Source: Flavobacteriaceae bacterium NBU2977
GTDB lineage: Bacteria; Bacteroidota; Bacteroidia; Flavobacteriales; Flavobacteriaceae
DNA: 64,000 nt
Direction of reading: 5' to 3'
Assembly: GCA_019931105.1 (NCBI GenBank)
Contig: JAIOUW010000001.1
Span: 806,001 to 870,000, forward strand
The notes below the pieces were generated by a model. That model was given only the letters and a program-made list of their open reading frames with translations. It searched no databases and was not told where the DNA came from. The position numbers and the translations under genes are program-made. Below, piece by piece: positions 37,075 through 44,454 of this stretch (its first letter is position 1; each line of letters begins with the position of its first letter).

Positions 37075-37911
37075 ATGTATTTACAAAATTTACAGCAGGA
37101 TGAAATCTTTGTTCCATCAGAAATGAAATCCTTAAAAACACTTACGCAGATGGAATCTCGACGTGGGCTTGAAAACGTCATTATTTCCAATGGAAAAATT
37201 GTCAATGTAGTATCAAACAGCTACGGACACATTCCAAATCAATTGTTCTTCAAGAAAGCTGAAGAAATGCTATCCGATGCACAACTGAACTATCACAAAC
37301 GTACCATCAATAAAAATGATAGGTCTTTCATTACAGACTTCATTATTGACGATAAAAGTCAATTCTCTGTGAAAAATAAAGAGGATTTGATACTGCCGAT
37401 GCTTCGGTTTAAAAACTCTTATGATGGTAGCGAAAAGACCTCTGGCCACTTTGGTTTTTACAGAAAAGTATGTTCCAATGGTTTGCACGTTTCTCAGGCA
37501 GAAATCGAGTTTTCAATTAAGCACAGTAAGAATAATACACACCTTATTATGCCAAGGTTGAACAACTTATTTGACAAGTTTTTGAATAATGAGTTCTATA
37601 CCATTACCAAGAAATTTGATAAGATGAAAGAATTTAAAATCATCGATACACAAGAGTTCGTAAAGGCCATTCTTGACAAAACTAAACTGTTTAGATACGA
37701 GTGTAGTGATAAGAATAGTGACCCTTCAAAAAAGTCTCGTGAGGTCATTGAGATTTTGAATTACGAAGTCTTGTTACTTAATGAAGAACCGAATCTATGG
37801 TTAGGCTACAATGCTTTTAACTCGGTACTGCATAATACATTGAAGAAAAGTTTTGGCCAACAAGAACGATGGGATAAGAAATTATTCGATGAAGTCTATG
37901 AAATGGCTTAG
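37075..37911 (+). CDS. DUF932 family protein
   Basis: A 278-residue protein of the DUF932 phage/plasmid-like family. Visible family traits are the central FRKVCSNGL-type segment (here GFYRKVCSNGLHVSQAEIEFSIKHS) and the C-terminal LWLGYNAFNSVLHN. The function of the family is not established; it is common on plasmids and ICEs and often sits near ParB, ssb and radC genes, as here. The ATG at 37075 was chosen over the TTG at 37051 because the leader repeat runs across the latter. Shared regulation with parB is indicated by the duplicated leader. Confidence 0.85.
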   Translation: MYLQNLQQDEIFVPSEMKSLKTLTQMESRRGLENVIISNGKIVNVVSNSYGHIPNQLFFKKAEEMLSDAQLNYHKRTINKNDRSFITDFIIDDKSQFSVKNKEDLILPMLRFKNSYDGSEKTSGHFGFYRKVCSNGLHVSQAEIEFSIKHSKNNTHLIMPRLNNLFDKFLNNEFYTITKKFDKMKEFKIIDTQEFVKAILDKTKLFRYECSDKNSDPSKKSREVIEILNYEVLLLNEEPNLWLGYNAFNSVLHNTLKKSFGQQERWDKKLFDEVYEMA

Positions 37912-37926
37912 AGATATTTAAAGGTT

Positions 37927-37956
37927 TATCCAGTACCTATCTAAACTGGATTTTTT
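37927..37956 (+). terminator. Terminator after DUF932 gene
   Basis: ATCCAGT (37927-37933) pairs with ACTGGAT (37944-37950), loop of 10 bases, T6 run behind it. It lies 16 bp after the stop codon. Confidence 0.75.
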
Positions 37957-38054
37957 CTTACATCTACATCTACATTCAATATTCGATTTAAGAAATAGTT
38001 CCTAACAAAAAATTGAGAACATTTAGTTCATTAGCGGTGCTTCTAGAACCAACA

Positions 38055-38077
38055 AGCCCGCAAATAAATTGCGGGCT
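38055..38077 (-). terminator. Hairpin downstream of the tRNA-like gene
   Basis: AGCCCGCAA (38055-38063) and TTGCGGGCT (38069-38077) form a perfect 9-bp stem. For the minus strand it follows the tRNA-like sequence by about 18 bp and ends in TTGTTGG, a weak T tract; it is the expected terminator for that transcript. Confidence 0.6.
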
Positions 38078-38095
38078 AAAATACCTTCGTATCTG

Positions 38096-38182
38096 CGGAT
38101 AGAGAGAGATTCGAACTCTCGGTACAGTTTCCCGTACGCCTGAGCTTCAATCAGGAGCCTTAGACCACTCAGCCATCTATAT
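38096..38182 (-). tRNA. Ser-type (class II) tRNA-like sequence with GAA anticodon, possibly a pseudo-tRNA
   Basis: Reads as an 87-nt class II tRNA: D arm GCTGAGTGGTCTAAGGC, anticodon stem CCTGA/TCAGG with loop TTGAAGC, long variable arm (GTAC/GTAC), T arm GAGAG-TTCGAAT-CTCTC and acceptor 3' strand TCTATCC with G73. The scaffold and G73 fit tRNA-Ser, but the loop places GAA (a Phe anticodon) at 34-36. The 5' strand is ATATAGA, so pairs 1-72 and 2-71 are lost; GGATAGA would pair fully. CCA is not encoded. It starts 13 bp after the stop of the helicase gene. Either a decayed tRNA-Ser or a tRNA with altered decoding; I favour decay. Confidence 0.65.
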
Positions 38183-38195
38183 TTTGACCCGTAAT

Positions 38196-40715
38196 TTATC
38201 CTTTCTTTGAATAAACTGGCTTGAGATAACTAGTTCTAAAGCCATTGGGCGTTAAGTTATGTATTCCTAATAAATCTGCAATTTCCTTAGTTGTAGCCGC
38301 CGTAAATCCTGAATTATTGATTCCATCAACAAATCTTCTTAAATTATCCTTCAATAAATTTAAAGATTCTTCATCAATGACACGGGTGTTTTCGCTGGTA
38401 TTTACATTCCAACCTTTAATGTTCGGCGGTTGTAATGTAACCAAATTATGATTAGCTGCTGGTCCATATAAATTCTTAAACCATTCACCAGAGCCTAAAA
38501 GTTGATTGATATTGTCCCTTGTTATAACATCGTGGATGGCTCTCGATTTTGCTTCGAGCACTAAGTAATGCTGGTCGGTCATCACCCATAGAACATCTGG
38601 TCCATTTCCAAATTCAGCTTCTGGTTCTTGTGTATAAAAACCAATTAAACTTCCAATTTCTGCCAATGCATTTTCAAACTTTGTATGCGGTATGTCTTGA
38701 CTAAAACTAAGATTTTCAAAGAGACTTTCAATATACATTTTAAAGTCTTGGGATGTTTCAAAGCGCTTAACAAAAGTAAGTGCCTGAATCGCTTGTTCTT
38801 CATTAGCAGTAATCTTAGTATAACTGTGCCCATTTTTAGACTGAAGCATATGAGAAGTCGTTTGGGCAGCTTTTAATTGTAAATCATTCGATTTCGGAGC
38901 ATTATCAAGGAATAAATAATTTGCAGACTTTTCAAAGTACCATCCGCGCTGCTTGGAAGTTAAATCAACAGAGTCAACAATATCCTTTAAAATAAGGTTA
39001 CTCGCACCTTCATAATCCCTTCTTCTGAATTGGTCTATAGCTTTCGACTCTACGTCTGCAATTTCCAAATTTTTCAAAATACGGTCATCTGTTTTATCGA
39101 CTTCGATTTTTGATAAAATATCTGAGTGGTATTCTCGCCAACTCATATCTTGTACTAAGCATAGGCTTGCTGTTTCTTTAATTGTTTCTAGAGCATTGTC
39201 TTTCGATTCTTCATCTAATAGGGAAAGCCCCAATTTAAGTTGTTCCCTAGTAACAGGCGTGAAGTATTGAAGATTAGATTTGTTACCTACAAATTGTAGT
39301 AGGTCTTTACCCATTAGAAATACCGTACAGTAATCACTTCCAGACCGTACAGCTCTACCTAATCCTTGCTCTATTATCTGTGCTTTGAGGGAGGCTTTGA
39401 CAGATTCTAAACGGAGTTCTGCATATAGCTGTTCGTAAGAGCTAAAAGATGGGTAACCGTCAAGAATGAGTACTCTACACATATCCCCATTTAAGTCAAC
39501 CCCATCATATCTGTTGACTAACACATAAAACAACCCTTTTTTTTCTTTTAATTTCCCAATGTCTGTATTAATACTATCATTTTTTAAAATTTCAGCCCCA
39601 ATATCTTCCCACTTAGCAGCTCTTTCTGAGGAAGGTGTCAATACCATTACATTAATTCCAGATTTAGAATAATCTCTTGCTAAGGTCATTATCTGCTCAT
39701 CGACTATTCTGGAATCAAAACGTTGTGGAGCAAGTATTAACCGCTGACCAACATCTTTACGGTCTTTTGGTATCAAAGCATTTTTGATGCTGTTTTTGTC
39801 AATTCCCAAGTCTTTAATCAAATCTATTTGGTCTTCAAATGTGGCAGATAAAATATATCTATGTTTGGCCTCATTGAAGGCTCTTACATTATGGAATGGA
39901 ACATAAGCTGGTGCTATTTCAATCCCTCTGGGACCGACATAACAATCATATGATTTAAGGTCGTCGGCAATTAATCCCCATTTGAAAAATAACTCGTCGT
40001 CATCACTAAACTCACCTATGAGTTCTATTAATTCATCATTACGTGAAAGCCAAGACCAATAAGGTACTTTCAATATTTTAGCATACGGGTCGCCCTGTAT
40101 CAATCTGTGATAAGTACCTGGTGCTTGATATTTCAAATCGCCTTTGAATAATTTCAATAATCTCTTTGCTAAATCGTGACCAAATGGAATTAGTAATGTA
40201 GTTGCATCTCTAGCTATATCCAAACAGACGTGTGCATCATCGAGAACAATAGAACCAACATCAATATTGTCCCTCTCAAAAATTGAACGGGAATTGAATA
40301 ATTTTTGGAATGTACATAGAAGTATTGCTTTTGAGTTTAGAAAGTCATCAGGAAATACACTTCTTTGTCCTGCGTATTCTACTTCACAAACAGGTATTCC
40401 ATATAAATTTGCTTGAATCTTTGCTTGTTCTAATAGTTGCTTATCAGGGCATAAATATAAACTAGGTCCAACACCTTCAACCATTTTCGAATACAACATT
40501 AAAAGGCTAACCAAAGTTTTTCCAGAACCCGTATTCATTTTGCAAAGTACATCACGTTGTTCACGTATTTTATGCCAAGAGTTTAATACCTCTTCCTGTA
40601 TTCCACGTAAATAAGCGTATCCTTCCTTATGGAACAAAGTTTGGAAAAGTTCAATTGGTTCAAAGTTGAGTTCCTTTGGGGTAGTATCTTCTAGTTTTTT
40701 CTTAAAAATATTCAT
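38196..40715 (-). CDS. DEAD/DEAH helicase fused to a PD-(D/E)XK nuclease domain
   Basis: An 839-residue superfamily 2 helicase: Walker A NTGSGKT (61-67), motif II DDAH (159-162), later ILSATF and a helicase C part with GLGRAVRSGSDYC (motif VI-like). The last 170 residues carry a nuclease pattern: GPDVLW (Asp707), YLVLEAKS (Glu721-x-Lys723) and NQLLG (Gln738), i.e. D...ExK with a trailing Gln. The fusion therefore looks like a single-protein anti-phage or anti-plasmid effector; I cannot match it to a named system. It is transcribed against its ICE neighbours, stands next to the odd tRNA, and is flanked on the other side by a structured gene-free region, which suggests a cargo insertion. Confidence 0.82.
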   Translation of the reverse strand: MNIFKKKLEDTTPKELNFEPIELFQTLFHKEGYAYLRGIQEEVLNSWHKIREQRDVLCKMNTGSGKTLVSLLMLYSKMVEGVGPSLYLCPDKQLLEQAKIQANLYGIPVCEVEYAGQRSVFPDDFLNSKAILLCTFQKLFNSRSIFERDNIDVGSIVLDDAHVCLDIARDATTLLIPFGHDLAKRLLKLFKGDLKYQAPGTYHRLIQGDPYAKILKVPYWSWLSRNDELIELIGEFSDDDELFFKWGLIADDLKSYDCYVGPRGIEIAPAYVPFHNVRAFNEAKHRYILSATFEDQIDLIKDLGIDKNSIKNALIPKDRKDVGQRLILAPQRFDSRIVDEQIMTLARDYSKSGINVMVLTPSSERAAKWEDIGAEILKNDSINTDIGKLKEKKGLFYVLVNRYDGVDLNGDMCRVLILDGYPSFSSYEQLYAELRLESVKASLKAQIIEQGLGRAVRSGSDYCTVFLMGKDLLQFVGNKSNLQYFTPVTREQLKLGLSLLDEESKDNALETIKETASLCLVQDMSWREYHSDILSKIEVDKTDDRILKNLEIADVESKAIDQFRRRDYEGASNLILKDIVDSVDLTSKQRGWYFEKSANYLFLDNAPKSNDLQLKAAQTTSHMLQSKNGHSYTKITANEEQAIQALTFVKRFETSQDFKMYIESLFENLSFSQDIPHTKFENALAEIGSLIGFYTQEPEAEFGNGPDVLWVMTDQHYLVLEAKSRAIHDVITRDNINQLLGSGEWFKNLYGPAANHNLVTLQPPNIKGWNVNTSENTRVIDEESLNLLKDNLRRFVDGINNSGFTAATTKEIADLLGIHNLTPNGFRTSYLKPVYSKKG

Positions 40716-40860
40716 TAATAATCAGATTCTATTAGCTTGATAATGTAATAAAATTTAACATATAACTATAAGGAATATTTATTTTGTTTTGAGAAAATTT
40801 TATCTAAACTGAACTGACCAATAAATAGATTCAGAAATTTCATAATCCACTCAGCACATT
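40716..40860. other. A+T-rich upstream region of the helicase gene
   Basis: About 145 bp, very A+T-rich, presumably the leftward promoter of the helicase gene. No gene seen. Confidence 0.35.
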
Positions 40861-41465
40861 CCCCTTCATTTCGCGAAAAGCTACATTTCGGAAAAAGAGC
40901 TTCGGTACATAAGTCTTGGACACAATCCCCAATTTCAGCTTTCCATTCCGTTAACCCTTCCCGATGCTCTGGGAAGGAACACTACATTCCATAGCCAAAA
41001 TTGTGAATTAAGTCCGCTTGCCAAAGCGGAAAGCCATCACTTCGGTTTTCTTAACAGAATTTGCGGTAAGCCCTTCTTGAGTGCTTCCTAGAAAATTCTT
41101 AAAAACCGAACCGCTGTCTTACACATTTTAAGGGGTTTATAATGGATAAAGCCTTTATTGTTTTTCGGGTCGTCGAAAAACAGGCACGACATAACCAATT
41201 CTAATTTAACCACAGCTACTTATTTCGCTTAACTGTCGGTACGCTCAAACGCAACTGCGTTTAAAAGAATTGCTAATGCCCTTATGGAACTTGTCAAGAC
41301 TATACAGAGTTTTAGTGAAAAATAAGGTTTCTACTTCCTTGAAAATCCAAGGATTTTACTACGTCGCAAACACACCTGATTTTACCTTAAAAGTCTTGAC
41401 AAAACCCACTCTATCCATTGTGCGGTGCACGAAAGAAAAGAACAAACACCCCTTAAAATTTAATC
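40861..41465. ncRNA. Gene-free region with nested inverted repeats (structured RNA or origin candidate)
   Basis: No believable gene, but many nested complementary blocks. Hairpins: CCTTCCC 40956-40962/GGGAAGG 40971-40977; TCCGCTT 41013-41019/AAGCGGA 41024-41030; GTTTTTCG 41160-41167/CGAAAAAC 41174-41181; AAACGC 41247-41252/GCGTTT 41257-41262; AAAATCC 41342-41348/GGATTTT 41351-41357. Longer-range stems: TTCGGTTTT 41041-41049/AAAACCGAA 41102-41110, extended inward with small bulges; ATTTTAAGGGGT 41125-41136/ACCCCTTAAAAT 41448-41459; AATGGATA 41141-41148/TATCCATT 41412-41419; TTGTCAAGACT 41291-41301/AGTCTTGACAA 41392-41402; TAAGGT 41323-41328/ACCTTA 41384-41389. The last set is properly nested, as in a multibranched RNA. 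It precedes ssb. RNA type, strand and even RNA versus DNA role are unknown. Confidence 0.5.
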
Positions 41466-41511
41466 TGTTTTAAATCAATAGGGGAAATATGAATCACTTA
41501 AATATTTTATT

Positions 41512-41856
41512 ATGAGTACTATTAAAAATCACGTACAGTTAATTGGAAACGTTGGACAAGAACCAACAATTACGAACCTTGAAAGCGGAAAGAAAGTAGC
41601 CCGTTTTTCATTAGCCACAAATGAGTATTACAAAGACAGCAAAGGCGAAAAACAAACAGATACAAATTGGCATACAATTGTAGCCTGGGGCAAGACTGCT
41701 GAAATAGTAGAAAAGTATGTTCAAAAAGGCAAAGAAGTTGGAATATCGGGAAAACTAAAAACTCGAAGCTATACAACTGATGATAACGAACAACGCTATG
41801 TAACGGAAGTGGTAGCTGATGAAATCCTTTTACTTGGAAGTAAAGGCGATAAGTAA
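41512..41856 (+). CDS. ssb: Single-stranded DNA-binding protein
   Basis: Short SSB with one OB fold: IKNHVQLIGNVGQEPTITNLESGKKVARFSLATNEYYKDSKGEKQTDTNWHTIVAWGKTAEIVEKYVQKGKEVGISGKL matches the family along its length. At 114 residues it lacks the acidic C-terminal tail used to recruit partner proteins in housekeeping SSBs, which is common for ICE- and plasmid-borne copies. It probably coats transferred single strands or supports ICE replication. It lies after the structured region and before a radC-like gene; a terminator follows it directly. Confidence 0.96.
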   Translation: MSTIKNHVQLIGNVGQEPTITNLESGKKVARFSLATNEYYKDSKGEKQTDTNWHTIVAWGKTAEIVEKYVQKGKEVGISGKLKTRSYTTDDNEQRYVTEVVADEILLLGSKGDK

Positions 41857-41865
41857 ACCTAAAAT

Positions 41866-41905
41866 GAAAGAGGGCGTAACAGTCGAAAGATGCGCCCTCT
41901 TTTTC
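41866..41905 (+). terminator. Terminator after ssb
   Basis: AAAGAGGGCG (41867-41876) pairs perfectly with CGCCCTCTTT (41893-41902), followed by further T residues. Ten bp after the ssb stop codon. Confidence 0.85.
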
Positions 41906-41933
41906 ATTATTCACATTTTAAATACTATAAACA

Positions 41934-42383
41934 ATGAAAGCACAAGTTAACGAAATAAAAATAAGCTACAAAGGTGGACTGAAATCTTCAATGTGGCAGA
42001 AAATTAGCAGTTCACAAGATGCAGCTGAACTACTTTATGAAGATTGGGATAAAGATACCATAGGCATACAAGAAACCTTTAAAGTTGTATTGTTGAACAA
42101 CAGCAATAAGGTAAAAGGGGTTTATCAACTTTCACAAGGTGGAATTACAAGTACGCTAATAGACCTTCGGATATTGTTTGCGGTTATTTTAAAATCTCTA
42201 TCAGTAGCTATAATTTTAACGCACAATCACCCAAGTGGAAAATTACAACCTAGTGATGCAGATAAGAATTTAACGAACAAGATTAAAAAGGCTTCCAAAC
42301 TATTCGACATTACCATTCTTGACCATTTGATATTTGCGCCTAATGGCGATTACTATAGTTTTTCTGATAACGGAATTTTGTAA
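41934..42383 (+). CDS. RadC-family JAB domain protein
   Basis: A 149-residue protein made of the RadC JAB/MPN domain only. Metal-site residues are complete: Glu47, THNHPSG with His97 and His99, Ser101, and Asp108 in PSDAD. Despite the RadC name, a DNA repair role is not supported for the family; mobile-element copies are frequent and may work as isopeptidases or peptidases of unknown target. Typical genomic place beside ssb in Bacteroidota ICEs. A 65-residue gene follows 11 bp later. Confidence 0.93.
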   Translation: MKAQVNEIKISYKGGLKSSMWQKISSSQDAAELLYEDWDKDTIGIQETFKVVLLNNSNKVKGVYQLSQGGITSTLIDLRILFAVILKSLSVAIILTHNHPSGKLQPSDADKNLTNKIKKASKLFDITILDHLIFAPNGDYYSFSDNGIL

Positions 42384-42394
42384 AATAAACAGCT

Positions 42395-42592
42395 ATGGTA
42401 TATCTCAATTTTACAGACTTGAGCGAAGAGGCTCAAAACCGACTTTTAGAAAATTCTAAAAAAGATGTGGAACGAAAATTTGGGGATGCTATCCGTAAAT
42501 ACGTAAAGGAAAATTATATCTGTTTTGAAACGGTAATTGAGGAAGAAGCACTTCGGAATTTGTATTCTTACACATACGTATTCAATGTATAA
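42395..42592 (+). CDS. Small hypothetical ICE protein, 65 aa
   Basis: A short acidic/basic protein without a domain I recognise. It is predicted to be mostly helical (LSEEAQNRLLENSKKDVERKFGDAIRKYVKENYI). It follows the radC-like gene by 11 bp, in the same direction, and a good terminator lies just behind it, so it is likely a real last gene of this small operon. The gene order fits what is common in Bacteroidota ICEs. Function unknown. Confidence 0.7.
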   Translation: MVYLNFTDLSEEAQNRLLENSKKDVERKFGDAIRKYVKENYICFETVIEEEALRNLYSYTYVFNV

Positions 42593-42613
42593 TTTTGTCA
42601 ATTTTTAAATCCG

Positions 42614-42642
42614 ACACCTCTCAATTTATTGGAGGTGTTTTT
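42614..42642 (+). terminator. Terminator of the radC operon
   Basis: ACACCTC (42614-42620) pairs with GAGGTGT (42632-42638); inside, CAAT/ATTG extends the stem after one bulged T. A T tract follows. Confidence 0.8.
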
Positions 42643-42779
42643 GTATGCAATTCATATCCAATTCAAGAAAAAAAATGTATCTTTACATTGCTGAAATTCA
42701 GCGCACAAATTAAAGTAAGGTTATCCAATTTTTGACTTTCGCCGATACGCTTACACATCGAAATTAAACATACTGGAAA

Positions 42780-43015
42780 ATCATTTTCCTTGAAAATGGC
42801 AATCGGCTTTTTAGCCGGATTGTATGGATTTTTGTCCCGCGAGCGGGACGAAAAGGAATAGCAAGAGGGTAACACGCTGCGCGATGTTTCGGATTCCTTT
42901 TCGTTTTTAATTACCTGAAAATCAGTTAATTAAATTTATTATAATTTCTTAACAATCAATGATTTGCGACAAACGGGCTGGGAACGCCCATTTTTAGGGA
43001 AGATTTTGCGACAAA
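42780..43015 (+). other. Hairpin-rich region, candidate oriT
   Basis: The 380-bp gap before the mobilization genes contains CATTTTC/GAAAATG (42782-42798), CGGCT/AGCCG (42804-42817), a perfect 7-bp stem GTCCCGC/GCGGGAC (42834-42849), an 11-bp inverted repeat CGAAAAGGAAT/ATTCCTTTTCG (42849-42859 and 42893-42903), GGGC/GCCC (42975-42989) and a direct repeat TTTGCGACAAA (42963-42973 and 43005-43015). Transfer origins usually lie directly upstream of the mobilization genes and consist of such repeats, so oriT is the likeliest role. The nick site cannot be placed. Confidence 0.5.
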
Positions 43016-43025
43016 TCGGCGAAAT

Positions 43026-43406
43026 ATGGACTCATTTACTGGAATTAGATTTAAAAAGGAAACCGCAAAACGTTTCCAAACTTTCTCACGCACTTACTTC
43101 AAATCGCACACCGAAGCAATGTCCACAATGCTGGATTTTTTCTTCTACAATGAAATTTCGCCAAAGGAAAAATTAGGACCGACTGGACGTACAATTGAAG
43201 CTAAATTACTCAAAAGAATAAATGCGGTCATTGCCATAATGCGGGATGTCGAAAAGACCCAAACCAAACCTACAGTGGCTATGATTCAATCTCTTTTTGA
43301 AACAGAAGAACCAACCAAAAAACCGCTGATTGTAGAAAAGAAATATGCCGAAGAAAAGAAGGAAGTCCGTTTTCGAGAAAAGCAAAACACAAGTAATCAA
43401 CTCTAA
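43026..43406 (+). CDS. BfmA/BtgA family mobilization protein
   Basis: Small basic DNA-binding mobilization accessory of the BfmA/BtgA type (126 residues). It opens with a ribbon-helix-helix-like part (FTGIRFKKETAKRFQTFSRTYFKSHTEAMSTMLDFFFYN) and continues with a helical stretch (GRTIEAKLLKRINAVIAIMRDVEKTQ). Such proteins bind oriT and help the relaxase; here it sits between the oriT candidate and the relaxase gene, 11 bp before the latter. The direct repeat just upstream (TTTGCGACAAA) could be its binding site. Confidence 0.85.
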   Translation: MDSFTGIRFKKETAKRFQTFSRTYFKSHTEAMSTMLDFFFYNEISPKEKLGPTGRTIEAKLLKRINAVIAIMRDVEKTQTKPTVAMIQSLFETEEPTKKPLIVEKKYAEEKKEVRFREKQNTSNQL

Positions 43407-43417
43407 TTTTTTGAGCT

Positions 43418-44449
43418 ATGTATATCACAATCACACCGCAAAAATTAGGCAACAATTATTCACAAAGTTCGGCTGATTTTGTAGGCTATTTAGAGAAAGA
43501 AAATCAAGGCTTGGAACAACACGATATGGAACACTTTTTCAATCAATATGGCGATGAGATTTCCACTGAAGAAGTAGTCAGAGAAATTGATGGAAACACC
43601 GCAAAATTAAAAAAGAAAGAACCCAAGTTTTATTCGATTACGGTCAGTCCTTCAAAATATGAATTACGAAAACTTCAGAACAACAGCCAAGATTTAAAAA
43701 CCTACACTCGTGAATTGATGAAGGATTATGTGGCTTCATTCAATAGGGAAATTAATGGGCGACCCATAACCATCGATAACATAAAATACTATGCTAAAAT
43801 AGAACACCAACGCACATTTAAAGGAACGGATAAGAAGATAAAAGAAAATCAACCTTTTGCTACAAAAATACTTCAGCTCAAAACGGATGTTCGAAATATT
43901 CAAGAAGGACGAGCTGAAGGAAATATTAAAACGATGAAAAAGGAAATTGCTAGACTGGAACGGCAAGCCCCACATCAACAAAATGGAAAACGGATTGTCC
44001 AGGGAATGAGAAAGGATGGAAACCAAAGCCATATCCATATCATCGTGAGCAGGAAGGATGCTTCTAATTCGGTCAGTCTTTCCCCAGGAAGTAAGCACAA
44101 AGCTTCTGAGGTTGAAATGCACGGCAAAAACGTAAAGCGAGGGTTTGATAGAAACAAATTTTTTGAGAAAGCAGAAAAGACATTTGACAAGACTTTTGGC
44201 TATAAACGAAACTTTGCCGAGACCTATAAGGCACGAAAGGATTTTGTAAAAAACCCTAAGCTATATTTTGCTGCTTTGATGAAATTACCATCTAACGAAA
44301 GAGCATTGGCTTTCAAAATGATGACGAAAACGGGATTGCCAATCGTTCCTAGTATTCCCGTTAGTCAAGCGCAAATTGCATTGCGGGTTTTCAAACGTTT
44401 AAGACGTGGCGCTGAAGTGGCCATCAAATCTAGTTCCATCGGAATCTAA
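43418..44449 (+). CDS. MobB-type relaxase
   Basis: Relaxase of the MobB/BtgB (DUF5712) type found in Bacteroidota ICEs; it should nick oriT and lead the strand into the recipient. The metal-binding motif is NQSHIHIIVSRKD, with His205 and His207 (HxHxxV); catalytic Tyr candidates are near the N-terminus (MYITITPQKLGNNY, Tyr2 and Tyr14; FVGYLEKENQG). The C-terminal third is basic (AYKARKDFVKNPKLYFAALMKLP). Length of 343 residues fits. The coupling protein gene begins 5 bp later, so bfmA, mobB and the coupling gene form one unit. Confidence 0.87.
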   Translation: MYITITPQKLGNNYSQSSADFVGYLEKENQGLEQHDMEHFFNQYGDEISTEEVVREIDGNTAKLKKKEPKFYSITVSPSKYELRKLQNNSQDLKTYTRELMKDYVASFNREINGRPITIDNIKYYAKIEHQRTFKGTDKKIKENQPFATKILQLKTDVRNIQEGRAEGNIKTMKKEIARLERQAPHQQNGKRIVQGMRKDGNQSHIHIIVSRKDASNSVSLSPGSKHKASEVEMHGKNVKRGFDRNKFFEKAEKTFDKTFGYKRNFAETYKARKDFVKNPKLYFAALMKLPSNERALAFKMMTKTGLPIVPSIPVSQAQIALRVFKRLRRGAEVAIKSSSIGI

Positions 44450-44454
44450 TTGGT

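Noticed and set aside
40861-41465. Group II intron remnant or tmRNA/RNase P RNA
   Set aside because: No reverse transcriptase gene, no domain V-like hairpin, and none of the conserved tmRNA or RNase P blocks were seen.
41270-41473. 67-codon plus-strand frame in the structured region
   Set aside because: It runs across several of the paired blocks, has no recognisable domain, and its start has no support; better explained by the non-coding structure.
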